A stretch of DNA of 64,000 bases from Luteococcus sanguinis. Its GTDB lineage: Bacteria > Actinomycetota > Actinomycetes > Propionibacteriales > Propionibacteriaceae. The stretch lies in NCBI RefSeq assembly GCF_039527675.1, contig NZ_BAAAKI010000001.1, positions 1-64,000 of the forward strand, in the 5' to 3' direction. The notes beneath the pieces were generated by a model, which was not told where the DNA came from, made no database searches, and saw only the letters and a list, made by a program, of their open reading frames with translations. The number at the start of each line of letters is the position of its first letter. Within the stretch, counting starts at the first letter, position 1. Below are positions 27,061-36,323 of the stretch, piece by piece. The position numbers and the translations under genes were made by a program.

Positions 27061-27777
27061 TCAGCGGGTGGGGCTGGACGTCGGGGTGGCGCTGGCAGAG
27101 CCCGCGCTGCTCGCGGCGGAGGGGCTGACGCTGGCCGAGGGGTCCGCCGAGGAGGGTGCAGTGATGGGGGTGGGATCCGCGGACTGGGCAGCGACCGGCT
27201 CATCAGCGGCCGAGAGGGACCCCTCCAACCGCTCCCACCAGGTGGTCGCGTGCTCGCCGCTGGGAAGGGTGCCGGCACCGGAGATGGTGGCTCCGCCGCC
27301 GAGTGGCTTGCCGTCGGCGCCGATCACGCGGAAACCGACCTCGCCGGGCATCACCCAGCCCAGTCGGTCGCGTGCCTGGGCCTTCACGTAGTCGTCGTCC
27401 TTCCAGCGCTCCACTTCGTCCTGCAGGGACGCGATCGCCGCGTCCCGCTCGGCGATCTGCTGGCGGGCGGTTGCGGCGTCCTGCTCCTGGCGCAGGTAGA
27501 CCCGCAGGCTGGAGGCGTAGCTCAGCATCAGCATCGCCATGATCACGGCCAGCGCGATGGCGCGGCGGGTCAGGCCGAGGCCCCGGCGCAACAGCGGGGT
27601 CGCGGCCGTCGCTCCCCCGCCGGAGGTTGGGGCGGGGGCTTCGTTCGTGAGCCGGCTCGGACGAGCAGCTCGCTCGCCGGCGCGGCCCGGGGTCCTGGGG
27701 GTACGGGACGGCGGAACGGCCCGGGAACGCGAAGTGCCGCGTCCCGGGCCGTTCCCCGGAGATTTCCTGGACGGCAT
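27061..27777 (-). CDS. FtsB/DivIC-like septum formation protein
   Basis: The 238-residue protein has a proline/arginine-rich cytoplasmic N-terminus (about 1-70), one membrane helix (about 72-92), a coiled coil (about 95-125, EQDAATARQQIAERDAAIAS) and the conserved KAQARDRLGWVMPGEVGF block of the FtsB/DivIC family. It should act in the divisome with FtsL and FtsQ. The last ~75 residues are a disordered Ser/Ala/Pro/Thr-rich extracytoplasmic tail. It sits between eno and DUF501, the standard actinobacterial order. Confidence 0.88.
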   Translation of the reverse strand: MPSRKSPGNGPGRGTSRSRAVPPSRTPRTPGRAGERAARPSRLTNEAPAPTSGGGATAATPLLRRGLGLTRRAIALAVIMAMLMLSYASSLRVYLRQEQDAATARQQIAERDAAIASLQDEVERWKDDDYVKAQARDRLGWVMPGEVGFRVIGADGKPLGGGATISGAGTLPSGEHATTWWERLEGSLSAADEPVAAQSADPTPITAPSSADPSASVSPSAASSAGSASATPTSSPTR

Positions 27778-27837
27778 GTGCCCAGTCTGTCAGGTCAGCG
27801 AAGCCGTCCGTTCAGTGAAACACCCCTGCGCTGGCTC

Positions 27838-29121
27838 TCAGGCCTTGAAGCGCGGGAAGGCCGAGGCACCGGCGTACACCGCGGCGTCGTCCAGCTCCTC
27901 CTCGATGCGGAGCAGCTGGTTGTACTTCGCGACGCGCTCGGTGCGGGCGGGCGCACCGGTCTTGATCTGGCCGCAGGACAGCGCGACGGCCAGGTCGGCG
28001 ATGGTGACGTCCTCGGTCTCACCGGAACGGTGCGACATCATCGAACGGAAGCCATTGCGGTGCGCGAGGTTCACGGCGTCGATGGTCTCGGTCAGCGAAC
28101 CGATCTGGTTCACCTTCACGAGCAGGGCGTTCGCGGCGCCCTCATCGATGCCCTTCTGCAGGCGGGTGGTGTTGGTGACGAACAGGTCGTCGCCGACCAG
28201 CTGGACCTTCTCGCCCATCTGCTCGGTCATCTTCTTCCAGCCGTCCCAGTCCTCCTCGTTCAGCGGGTCCTCGATGGAGACCAGCGGGAAGTCCTCGACC
28301 AGCTGCGCGTAGTAGGCGACCAGCTCGTCGGACGACTTGGAGCCGCCCTCGAAGTTGTAGGTGCCGTCCTCGTTGTAGAACTCGCTGGCGGCGACGTCCA
28401 GGGCCAGGGCGACGTCCTTGCCGGGCTCGAAGCCAGCGATCTTGATGGCCTCGACGATGAGCTCGAGGGCCTCACGGTTGGAGCCCAGGTTGGGGGCGAA
28501 GCCGCCCTCGTCGCCCAGACCGGTCGACAGGCCCTTCTCCTTCAGGACCCCCTTGAGGGCGTGGTAGACCTGCGCACCCGTGCGGAGCGCCTCCTTGAAG
28601 CTCTCGGCGCCGATCGGGGCGATCATGAACTCCTGGATGTCGACATTGCTGTCGGCGTGCGAGCCACCGTTGAGGATGTTCATCATCGGGACGGGCAGCA
28701 CATTGGCAACGGGGCCGCCGATGTAGCGGTACAGGGGCAGCTCGGCCGAGGCAGCGGCGGCCTGGGCCACGGCCAGCGAGACGCCCAGGATGGCGTTGGC
28801 GCCGAGCTTGGCCTTGTTGTCGGTGCCGTCGAGCTCGAGCATGGCCTGGTCCAGCAGGCGCTGCTCGGAGGCCTCGAAACCGAGGACCTCTTCGGCGATG
28901 GTCTCGTTGACGTTCTCGACGGCCTTCAGGACACCCTTGCCGCCGTAGCGGGCCTTGTCGTCGTCACGCAGCTCCACGGCCTCGAAGGCGCCGGTGGAGG
29001 CACCGGAAGGAACAGCAGCGCGGCCCTCGGTGCCGTCGTCCAGGACGACGTCCACCTCGATGGTGGGGTTGCCGCGGGAATCGAGGATCTCGCGAGCCTG
29101 GATGTATTCGATGGTTGCCAT
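27838..29121 (-). CDS. eno: Enolase
   Basis: Enolase converts 2-phosphoglycerate to phosphoenolpyruvate in glycolysis. The 427-residue protein is full length and carries the family blocks: AREILDSRGNPT at the N-terminus, GDEGGFAPNL, DDLFVTN with the catalytic Lys region VKVNQIGSLTETI, and the signature SHRSGETEDVTIADLAV. The start ATG 29121 is preceded by GGAAAGG. It is followed by the ftsB/divIC-like gene after 60 bases on the same strand. Confidence 0.98.
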   Translation of the reverse strand: MATIEYIQAREILDSRGNPTIEVDVVLDDGTEGRAAVPSGASTGAFEAVELRDDDKARYGGKGVLKAVENVNETIAEEVLGFEASEQRLLDQAMLELDGTDNKAKLGANAILGVSLAVAQAAAASAELPLYRYIGGPVANVLPVPMMNILNGGSHADSNVDIQEFMIAPIGAESFKEALRTGAQVYHALKGVLKEKGLSTGLGDEGGFAPNLGSNREALELIVEAIKIAGFEPGKDVALALDVAASEFYNEDGTYNFEGGSKSSDELVAYYAQLVEDFPLVSIEDPLNEEDWDGWKKMTEQMGEKVQLVGDDLFVTNTTRLQKGIDEGAANALLVKVNQIGSLTETIDAVNLAHRNGFRSMMSHRSGETEDVTIADLAVALSCGQIKTGAPARTERVAKYNQLLRIEEELDDAAVYAGASAFPRFKA

Positions 29122-29300
29122 CGTTGTGCCTTTCCAAGACGTTTGGGTTGCAGGCTCAGCCTAGCCAAGCCCTCTGGGCCATGTGTCGTGGGCCCGGGTG
29201 AATTGTGGAAGACAGACCAGGGGACGTGCTTTTGGGCGCTGCCGGCCTCGGGAGGCCTCGACAGGCTCGCGGCCACGCACTGGGCGCTCGGGGAGCGCGA

Positions 29301-29807
29301 TCAGCGACGGTGGGGCCAGTGCGGCAGGCGGTGGTGGCCGACCCTCGTGGCGGGGCCGGCCACCTCGGAGAGCACGGAAATGACTTCCACCGGGGTACGC
29401 GCGGAGCGCAACCGGTCCATCGTCCGCGCGTCGGAGATCAGGTGGGCCAGCTGGGAGATGGCCACCTGGTGCTGGGTGGAGTCATTGACGGCCATCGCCA
29501 CCACCAGCTCGACGGGGTCGTTGTGCCGGTGCCCGAAGCGGACGGGCGTCGCCGGCCGCAGCCACGACAGGGCGGCGCGGTGCACGAACTCCGAGGGACG
29601 GGCATGCGCGAACGCGAAGCCGGGCTCGAGGACGATGTAGGGGCCATTGCGAAAGATGCTGTTGACCATCGCGTCCGTGTACTCGGAGTCGATGGCGCCG
29701 ACAGCCTCCAACAGCCCGCCAGCCTGTCGCACGGCGTCCTCCCAACCACCGACCGCAACATCCAGTGCGATCGCCTCGGGGCGCAACCAGTCAACCAAGG
29801 ATCCCAC
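29301..29807 (-). CDS. PTS EIIA component (fructose/mannitol or ascorbate class), orphan
   Basis: The 168-residue protein is a type-2 phosphotransferase EIIA: the active-site segment PGFAFAHARPSE holds the phosphorylated His (about residue 68), and the flanking NDSTQHQVAISQLAHLI block is typical of the fold. No EIIB or EIIC gene is nearby; it lies between eno and mazG on the same strand. It could deliver phosphate to a permease encoded elsewhere or act as a regulatory EIIA. The C-terminal tail (HHRLPHWPHRR) is unusually basic and His-rich. The fold call is good; the sugar is unknown. Confidence 0.82.
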   Translation of the reverse strand: MGSLVDWLRPEAIALDVAVGGWEDAVRQAGGLLEAVGAIDSEYTDAMVNSIFRNGPYIVLEPGFAFAHARPSEFVHRAALSWLRPATPVRFGHRHNDPVELVVAMAVNDSTQHQVAISQLAHLISDARTMDRLRSARTPVEVISVLSEVAGPATRVGHHRLPHWPHRR

Positions 29808-29816
29808 GTCGCGACC

Positions 29817-30476
29817 CTAACAACCGTCCTGCTCGGCAGACACGACCAGGGTCTCGAAGTGGCGCAGCGCGTCCCGGGTGGCCTGATCGGCGTCCACACC
29901 GCTGGCGTGCGCGCGCTGCACCAGGGCGAGCACCTGGCGCCCGACTTCGTCGGCGGTGATGGGCTGGTCGGCCAAGGGCACGTCGACGCCGTGGCTGCGC
30001 ACCCGGGAGGTGACCTTCGTGGCGCGGGCCAGCGCGGACAGGTGGTCGGCGATGCCCTGCAGGGAAGACGTGCGGCCCTTCTCGGCGCGCTTGCGGGCCT
30101 CCCAAGAGGACATCAGGTCGTCCGGGACGCTGGAGTCGGCATAGACATAGGGATGGCGGCGGACGAGCTTGTCGGCAATCCCGCGGGCCACGTCGTCGAG
30201 GTCGAAGCGGCTCTCACGGGAGGCGATCTCGGAGTGGAAGAGCACCTGCAGCAGCAGGTCACCGAGCTCCTCGCGCAGGTCGGCGTCGTCGCCCGACTCG
30301 ATCGCGTCCAGCACCTCGCCGGTCTCCTCGACCAGATAGGTCGACAGGCTGCGGTGGGTCTGTTCCGCGTCCCAGGGGCAGGCCTGGCGCAGGGTGGTCA
30401 TCACCCCTGCCAGCCGTACCACCTGGTCGCAGCTGGGCTGCCCGTCCACGAGCTCGCCATCTGCGGGCCCGGTCAC
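29817..30476 (-). CDS. mazG: Nucleoside triphosphate pyrophosphohydrolase MazG
   Basis: MazG hydrolyses (d)NTPs to NMP and PPi and is thought to clean the nucleotide pool and affect ppGpp signalling. The 219-residue protein starts at GTG 30476, one base after the stop of the upstream lipoprotein gene. It has the MazG metal-binding helices: CPWDAEQTHRSL, EETGEVLDAIE and REELGDLLLQVLFHS (EExxE...ExxD pattern). Length suggests one full MazG domain plus a degenerate second half, as in mycobacterial MazG. Neighbours mfd and eno are the usual ones. Confidence 0.92.
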   Translation of the reverse strand: MTGPADGELVDGQPSCDQVVRLAGVMTTLRQACPWDAEQTHRSLSTYLVEETGEVLDAIESGDDADLREELGDLLLQVLFHSEIASRESRFDLDDVARGIADKLVRRHPYVYADSSVPDDLMSSWEARKRAEKGRTSSLQGIADHLSALARATKVTSRVRSHGVDVPLADQPITADEVGRQVLALVQRAHASGVDADQATRDALRHFETLVVSAEQDGC

Positions 30477-30477
30477 G

Positions 30478-31005
30478 TCAGCCGCCGAAGACCTGACCGT
30501 TGCCGAGCGCCTGGCTGGACAGCGAACCGGTGCTGGAGGTGAACGCCGCCTTCGATGCGTCCCACTGGCCGAAGCGCGGGTTGACCTTGACGTCCAGGGC
30601 GCTGATCTCCTTCTGCAGCTGCTCGGCGCCGAGGCGCTGCTGGGCCACGCTGAAGTCACCGAAGGAGCTGATCGCCGTCGCACAGTCGGCATTGGTCATC
30701 AAGTCGTCACCCTCGAGCTGGGTGATGGCGGCCGAGCGGGCGGCACCGTCGATCTCGAAGTCGTTCTCGGCGGCGACGGTGCGCGCCAGCTGGCCGACCA
30801 ACAGCATTCGCGCGATCTGGCTCTTGATCGCGCTGGCCTGGATCTGGCCCTGGCCGACGGCCTCGCAACCCTTGGCCGCGCTGTCCACAGCGGACATGCC
30901 AATGCGCTCCCCGTTCACCTCGAACGCGGTCTGGCCCGAGGGCGTGCAACCGGCGAACAGGGCGATCGCGATGGCCGGGGCGGCCAGACGGACGATGGGC
31001 TTCAT
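30478..31005 (-). CDS. Lipoprotein, SurA N-terminal-like
   Basis: The 175-residue protein has a signal peptide with lipobox LFAGC (Cys about residue 20). The mature part, beginning with AFEVNGERIGMSAVD, resembles the N-terminal chaperone domain of SurA/PrsA-type proteins (a strand with VNGxxI followed by a helical domain), but there is no PPIase domain. It would be anchored outside the membrane. ATG 31005 follows AAGGA by 7 bases. It sits between mfd and mazG, coupled to mazG by a one-base gap. Assignment to SurA_N is tentative. Confidence 0.65.
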   Translation of the reverse strand: MKPIVRLAAPAIAIALFAGCTPSGQTAFEVNGERIGMSAVDSAAKGCEAVGQGQIQASAIKSQIARMLLVGQLARTVAAENDFEIDGAARSAAITQLEGDDLMTNADCATAISSFGDFSVAQQRLGAEQLQKEISALDVKVNPRFGQWDASKAAFTSSTGSLSSQALGNGQVFGG

Positions 31006-31075
31006 CGGAGGTCCTTCCGAGCGGGCCCGGCGTGGCCAGGCAGGTTCGAGCCCACGATAGCGGGTCGGGACGAGA

Positions 31076-34000
31076 TCACTGGGCCGGGGTCGACGTGGTC
31101 GTCGGCGCTTCGGCCGGTGCGACATCGAACAGGTCGGTGACCACGCGGGTCGCCCATTCCAGCAGGTCGTTGCCGCCGACCGGCTGCCCCAGCACCGGCG
31201 CGGTCTTCGGCCGGGGGACGAGGATGAAGCCCGCCGTGTGCTTGACGACGCTGCCGGGGTAGAGGCGTTGCAGCCGCATCTGCTTGCTCTCGGGCAGGTT
31301 CGCCGGGGAGAACCGGATGTTGCTGCCCTGCGCGACCACCTCGGTGATCCCGGCACGACGGCACAGTAGCCGGAAGCCCGCCACACCCAACAGCAGCTCG
31401 GTCGGTGCCGGGAGCACGCCGTAGCGGTCGGTGAGCTCGGCGCGCACCTCGTCGATGTCGGCGACCGAGCGCACCTCGGCAAGGCGCTTGTACATCTCCA
31501 GACGCAGCCGCTCGGACTCCACATAGTCGGCGGGCAGGTTCGCGTCCACCGGCAGTTCGATGCGCATCTCCGGTTCGGGTTCGACGTCCTCTCCGCGGTA
31601 GTCGGCGACCGCCTCCCCCACCAGCCGGATGTACAGGTCGAAGCCGACGTCGGCGATGTGGCCGGACTGTTCACCACCCAGCAGGTTGCCGGCACCGCGG
31701 ATCTCGAGGTCACGCATGGCGATCTGCATGCCCGCACCGAGGTCGGTGTGGGCGGCCATCGTCGCGAGCCGGTCGTGCGCGGTCTCGGTCAGCGGCTTCT
31801 CCGGTGGGTACAGGAAGTAGGCATAGCCGCGTTCACGGGAACGTCCGACGCGTCCACGCAACTGGTGCAGCTGGGACAGGCCCAGCAGGTCGGCGCGCTC
31901 GATCAACAGCGTGTTCGCCGACGGGATGTCCAGGCCCGCCTCGACGATCGTCGTGCACACCAGAACGTCCGCACGACGTTCCCAGAAGTCCTGCATGACC
32001 TGTTCCAGCTGATGTTCGTTCATCTGGCCGTGGGCGGTCGCGACACGCGCCTCGGGCACCAGCTCGCGGATCTTCTTGGCGGTCTTCTCGATCGAGTTCA
32101 CCCGGTTGTGGATGTAGAAGACCTGGCCCTCACGGGCCAGTTCGCGGCGGATCGCTGCGGTGACCTGACCCTCGTCGTAGGGGCCGGCGAAGGTGAGCAC
32201 CGGGTGGCGCTCCTCCGGCGGGGTGGCAATGACGCTCATCTCGCGGATGCCGGTGACAGCCATCTCGAGAGTGCGCGGGATCGGGGTCGCGCTCATCGCC
32301 AGCACGTCGACGTTCAGACGCAGCCGCTTGAGCGATTCCTTGTGCTCGACGCCGAAGCGCTGCTCCTCGTCGATGATCACCAAGCCCAGGTCCTTGAACT
32401 CCACCTCGCCGGAGAACAGGCGGTGGGTGCCGACGACGACGTCCACCTTGCCCGCCTTGACCGCCTCTCGGACGGCCTTCGCCTCCGAATCGGACTGGAA
32501 ACGCGACAGCTGCGCGACGTTGACCGGGAAGCCTGCGTAGCGCTCGGCGAAAGTGTTGGCGTGCTGGGTAACCAGCAGGGTGGTGGGCACCAGGACCGCC
32601 ACCTGCTTGCCGTCCTGGACGGCCTTGAAGGCGGCGCGGACGGCGATCTCGGTCTTGCCGTAACCGACGTCGCCACAGATCAGCCGGTCCATCGGGATGA
32701 CCTGCTCCATGTCGTGCTTGACCTCGTTTATGCACGCCAGCTGGTCGGGGGTCTCGACGTAGGCGAAGGCGTCCTCGAGCTCCCGCTGCCAGGGGGTGTC
32801 GGGCCCGAAGGCGTGGCCGCGGGTGGCCTGGCGGGCGGCGTAGAGCTTGATCAACTCCGCGGCGATCTGCTTCACGGCCTTGCGAGCGCGGGACTTGCGC
32901 TGACGCCAGTCGGCGCCGCCCATCCGGTCCAGACTGGGTGCCTCCCCACCGACATAGCGGGTGACCTGGTCGAGCTGGTCCATCGGGACATAGAGCCGGT
33001 CGCCGGGCTGGCCCTTCTTGGAGGACGCGTACTCGATCACGAGGTACTCACGGGTGGAGTTCGCGACGGTGCGCTGGACCATCTCGACATACCGTCCGAC
33101 GCCGTGCTGCTCGTGCACGACCGGATCGCCCGGGGTCAGCTCCAGCGGGCTGATCTGGTTCTTGCGTCGCGAGGGCATCCGGCGTTCGGACTTGTCGGCG
33201 CCCCGTGCGGCAGACAGGTCGTTGGAGGTGAAGAAGACCAGTTCCAGCCCCGGCCAGCGGAAACCGTGCCGCTGCGCGGTGGGGACGATCGTCACCACGC
33301 CCGGTTCGGGCGCGGCGGCCAGCCCGTCGACGACCGTTGCACTGACCTCACGGTCGCGCAGGAGTTCGGCCATGCGGGCGGCCATGCCCTTGCCCTCGAC
33401 CCCCAGCACAACGCGTGCCCTGGCCCTGGCCGACTCGGTGATCTCGGTGATGGCGGCCTCGGTGTCGCCGCGCCAGGAGTCCACGGCCTCGACACCCAGG
33501 GAGTGCGACTCCACGCCCGTGACGCCGATGCCGGACAGGTCGACCAGTTCACCGTCCTCGGCATACAGCGGCCCACGGTTCTCGTCGTCCGGGGCGGCGG
33601 AAAAACTGGACAGGCTCCACCAGGACTGGCCCCGGGTGAGGGCATGCTGGCGGACGTCGGAGAGCTCCCAGTAGGCGGCGCGACCCAGGTCGATCGGCGC
33701 CTTGCCACCGGCCGCCGCAGCCGCCCAGCTGACGTTGAGGAATTCGTGCGAGGTGCGCACCAGGTCGGCGGCGCGCCCGCGGACCAGTTCGGGATCGGAA
33801 ACGACAACCAGCGCATCGGCCGGGAGGACGTCCAGCAGCAGTTCGAGGTCGTCCACCAGGGCAGGCGTGAGGGCCTCCATGCCCTCGACGGCATGGCCCT
33901 GGGAGACCTTCTCCAGCAGCTCGGCCAGTTCCGGGTGGTGCGGCACCAGCGCGGCGGCGCGCTCGCGCACCTGGGCGTCCAGGAGCAGTTCGCGGCAGGG

Positions 34001-34720
34001 GCTGGCGGTGACCTCGGGCAAGGTGGTGGGCGTGGAGCGCTGGTCGGCGACGGTGAAGTAGCGGATCTCTTCGACCTGGTCGCCGAAGAAGTCGATGCGC
34101 ACCGGGTGTTCCTCGGTGGGCGCGAAGACGTCCACGATGCCGCCGCGGACGGCGAACTCCCCGCGGCGTTCGACCAGGTCGACCCTGTTGTAGGCAGCGG
34201 CCACCAGGTCGGCGGCGAGCTGGGCGATGTCGTAGTCCTCGCCGGCGACGACGTGGACGGGTGCCAGCTCCGCCAATCCCTTCACCTGCGGCTGCAGCAC
34301 CGATCGGACGGGCGCGACGACCACCTTCGGGATGCCGAGCGGGTCCCTGCCGGCCAGCCGCCGCAGCACCTGCAGGCGACGTCCGACGGTGTCGGAGCGT
34401 GGGCTGAGGCGCTCGTGCGGCAGCGTCTCCCAGGCCGGGTAGTAGGCCACTTCGTCCTCACCCAGCCACCCCTGCAACTCGGCGGTGACCTGCTCGGCCT
34501 CGCGGTAGGTGGAGGTGACCAGCAGGACGGGACGCCGGGTCTGTTGCGCCAGGGTGGCCACGAGAGCAGAACGGACGGCCGGCGGGGCGGTCAGGTCGAG
34601 GGCCGTGGTAGCACCAGCGCGGGCGAGGGCATCGGAGACCACCGGGTCGGTGGCAATCAGGTCGACGAGGGCGCTCAGGGTCACGTCCGCCCAATCTACC
34701 GTCGGCACCCCAACCGACAT
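31076..34720 (-). CDS. mfd: Transcription-repair coupling factor Mfd
   Basis: Mfd displaces RNA polymerase stalled at lesions and recruits UvrA. The 1214-residue protein has the UvrB-homology domains D1-D2 at the N-terminus (about 1-330, with AYYPAWETLPHERLSPRSD), the RNAP-interaction domain (about 505-560, PGDPVVHEQHGVGRY), the RecG-like translocase with Walker A GDVGYGKTE and the DEEQ box IIDEEQRFG, GRVGRS motif VI, and the C-terminal TRCF domain. I chose ATG 34720 because GGAGG lies 9 bases upstream; a GTG at 34684 is an alternative. Its downstream lipoprotein-mazG pair follows the actinobacterial pattern. Confidence 0.97.
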   Translation of the reverse strand: MSVGVPTVDWADVTLSALVDLIATDPVVSDALARAGATTALDLTAPPAVRSALVATLAQQTRRPVLLVTSTYREAEQVTAELQGWLGEDEVAYYPAWETLPHERLSPRSDTVGRRLQVLRRLAGRDPLGIPKVVVAPVRSVLQPQVKGLAELAPVHVVAGEDYDIAQLAADLVAAAYNRVDLVERRGEFAVRGGIVDVFAPTEEHPVRIDFFGDQVEEIRYFTVADQRSTPTTLPEVTASPCRELLLDAQVRERAAALVPHHPELAELLEKVSQGHAVEGMEALTPALVDDLELLLDVLPADALVVVSDPELVRGRAADLVRTSHEFLNVSWAAAAAGGKAPIDLGRAAYWELSDVRQHALTRGQSWWSLSSFSAAPDDENRGPLYAEDGELVDLSGIGVTGVESHSLGVEAVDSWRGDTEAAITEITESARARARVVLGVEGKGMAARMAELLRDREVSATVVDGLAAAPEPGVVTIVPTAQRHGFRWPGLELVFFTSNDLSAARGADKSERRMPSRRKNQISPLELTPGDPVVHEQHGVGRYVEMVQRTVANSTREYLVIEYASSKKGQPGDRLYVPMDQLDQVTRYVGGEAPSLDRMGGADWRQRKSRARKAVKQIAAELIKLYAARQATRGHAFGPDTPWQRELEDAFAYVETPDQLACINEVKHDMEQVIPMDRLICGDVGYGKTEIAVRAAFKAVQDGKQVAVLVPTTLLVTQHANTFAERYAGFPVNVAQLSRFQSDSEAKAVREAVKAGKVDVVVGTHRLFSGEVEFKDLGLVIIDEEQRFGVEHKESLKRLRLNVDVLAMSATPIPRTLEMAVTGIREMSVIATPPEERHPVLTFAGPYDEGQVTAAIRRELAREGQVFYIHNRVNSIEKTAKKIRELVPEARVATAHGQMNEHQLEQVMQDFWERRADVLVCTTIVEAGLDIPSANTLLIERADLLGLSQLHQLRGRVGRSRERGYAYFLYPPEKPLTETAHDRLATMAAHTDLGAGMQIAMRDLEIRGAGNLLGGEQSGHIADVGFDLYIRLVGEAVADYRGEDVEPEPEMRIELPVDANLPADYVESERLRLEMYKRLAEVRSVADIDEVRAELTDRYGVLPAPTELLLGVAGFRLLCRRAGITEVVAQGSNIRFSPANLPESKQMRLQRLYPGSVVKHTAGFILVPRPKTAPVLGQPVGGNDLLEWATRVVTDLFDVAPAEAPTTTSTPAQ

Positions 34721-34796
34721 GCGCCCCAACCTCCGCCACGGGTGAAATCACGCCGCCAACGGGGTTGGCCGAGCCGCAGGAGCCTAGGCTCACACC

Positions 34797-36281
34797 GTGA
34801 CCGAGAACAGCGCGAACACCCCTGATCGCACGCAGCAGGGCACCTCGTCCGATGCCCTGACCAGCAGCGTCGTGACGGATGCCACCACCCAGCCGGCTGA
34901 GGCGACCCCTCCGGACGCCGACCAGCCGACGACCCTGGTCATCCTGGGCGCCTCGGGCGACCTGACCCACCGGCTGCTGCTGCCCGGTCTGGGCACGCTG
35001 ATGAAGCTGAAGGCTCGCCCGAACCTGACGCTGGTGGGAGCGGCCTTCGACGAGATGGGCCAGGACCAGTGGAAGCTGATCCTCCAGACGGCGATGGAGG
35101 AGGCCAAGGCGCCCACCTCGCGGATCGAACAGATGGTCTCGACCACCCGTTACCAGCAGATCGACGTCACCAATCCCGTGGAGCTGAAGGCGCTTCTGGA
35201 CTCACTCCCCGGTGATCCGGTGCTCTACTTCGCCCTGCCGCCGGCCATCACGATCAAGGCGTGCGAGGCGCTCACGCAGGTCGACTTCCCCAAGCACCTG
35301 CGCCTGGCGCTGGAGAAGCCCTTCGGTTCGGACTGGCAGACCGCCCACGACCTGAACGAACTGCTCGCCCGTCTGGTGCCCGAGAGGCAGATCTTCCGGG
35401 TGGACCACTTCCTCGGCAAGGCGACGGTGCTGAACCTGCTCGGGCTGCGCTTTGCGAACCGGATCTTCGAGCCGGTGTGGAATGCCAACAACATCGAGCG
35501 GGTCGAGATCATCACCGACGAAACACTCGGCCTCGAGGGCCGCGCCGGCTACTACGACAAGGCGGGCGCGCTGAAGGACATGATCCAGAGCCACCTGATG
35601 CTGGTGATGGCCATGTTCGCGATGGAGGAGCCGGCCAAGCTGCACGAGCAGGAACTGCGTGACCTGATGGCACACGTACTGCGCGCGACCGAGCTGTACA
35701 CGGGTGACGCGACGACCAGCTCGCGCCGAGCCCGCTACACGGCCGGGAAGATCGGCGACAAGGACCTTCCGAACTACGTGGACGAGGAGGGCGTCGACCC
35801 GGCAAACAACACCGAGACGCTCGCCGAGATCACGGTGCAGATCAACAACTCCCGCTGGGCCGGGGTCCCCTTCCGGCTGCGTTCGGGCAAGGCACTGGGC
35901 GACCAGCGCAATGGCATCACGGCGGTCTTCAAGCCGGTCGGGCACGTTCCGGAGGGCTTCACCAACACGCCCGTCCCAAACGTCATCAGCATCGGCATGA
36001 AGCCGGAGAACTTGGCCGTGGGCATCACGACGAATGCCGAGGGTGACTCACTCGACCTGGAGGATTCGGTGCTGTTCACCGAGTTCGGCAGCTCCGCGGT
36101 GCGGCCCTACGGCGAAATCCTGGAGGGCATCCTGGACGGGGACCCGCTGCTGAGTGTTCGTGGCGACATCGCCGAGCGCTGCTGGGAGATCCTGGGCCCG
36201 GTCGTCGAGGCGTGGAAGTCGGGCGCCGTCCCGCTGGACGAGTACCGCGCGGGGTCCACGGGTCCCTCCAACTGGCGCTAG
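34797..36281 (+). CDS. zwf: Glucose-6-phosphate dehydrogenase
   Basis: Zwf catalyses the first step of the oxidative pentose phosphate pathway. The 494-residue protein begins at a GTG and has a Ser/Thr-rich extension of about 45 residues before the NADP-binding GASGDL (51-56). The active-site region reads RVDHFLGKATVLNL; the classical DHYLGKE motif is therefore altered (Tyr to Phe, Glu to Ala), a variant I associate with a second actinobacterial G6PDH type, though the catalytic Asp-His and Lys remain. No opcA, tal or tkt is adjacent. It is convergent with pth and ends at a strong inverted repeat. Confidence 0.9.
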   Translation: MTENSANTPDRTQQGTSSDALTSSVVTDATTQPAEATPPDADQPTTLVILGASGDLTHRLLLPGLGTLMKLKARPNLTLVGAAFDEMGQDQWKLILQTAMEEAKAPTSRIEQMVSTTRYQQIDVTNPVELKALLDSLPGDPVLYFALPPAITIKACEALTQVDFPKHLRLALEKPFGSDWQTAHDLNELLARLVPERQIFRVDHFLGKATVLNLLGLRFANRIFEPVWNANNIERVEIITDETLGLEGRAGYYDKAGALKDMIQSHLMLVMAMFAMEEPAKLHEQELRDLMAHVLRATELYTGDATTSSRRARYTAGKIGDKDLPNYVDEEGVDPANNTETLAEITVQINNSRWAGVPFRLRSGKALGDQRNGITAVFKPVGHVPEGFTNTPVPNVISIGMKPENLAVGITTNAEGDSLDLEDSVLFTEFGSSAVRPYGEILEGILDGDPLLSVRGDIAERCWEILGPVVEAWKSGAVPLDEYRAGSTGPSNWR

Positions 36282-36283
36282 TC

Positions 36284-36315
36284 GGACTGCCATGACCGGC
36301 CGGTCTTGGCAGTCC
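36284..36315. terminator. Bidirectional inverted repeat between zwf and pth
   Basis: GGACTGCCA (36284-36292) and TGGCAGTCC (36307-36315) form the outer arms, and GACCGG/CCGGTC the inner arms, with a single T-T mismatch; the total is a near-perfect 16-bp palindrome with almost no loop. Its place between two convergent stops suggests transcription termination. No T-tract is present. Confidence 0.6.
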
Positions 36316-36323
36316 CGGTGGGG

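Noticed and set aside
31658..34825. A very long open frame on the plus strand opposite mfd
   Set aside because: It is a mirror of the codon bias of mfd in high-GC DNA; the minus-strand protein matches Mfd throughout and the plus-strand product resembles nothing.
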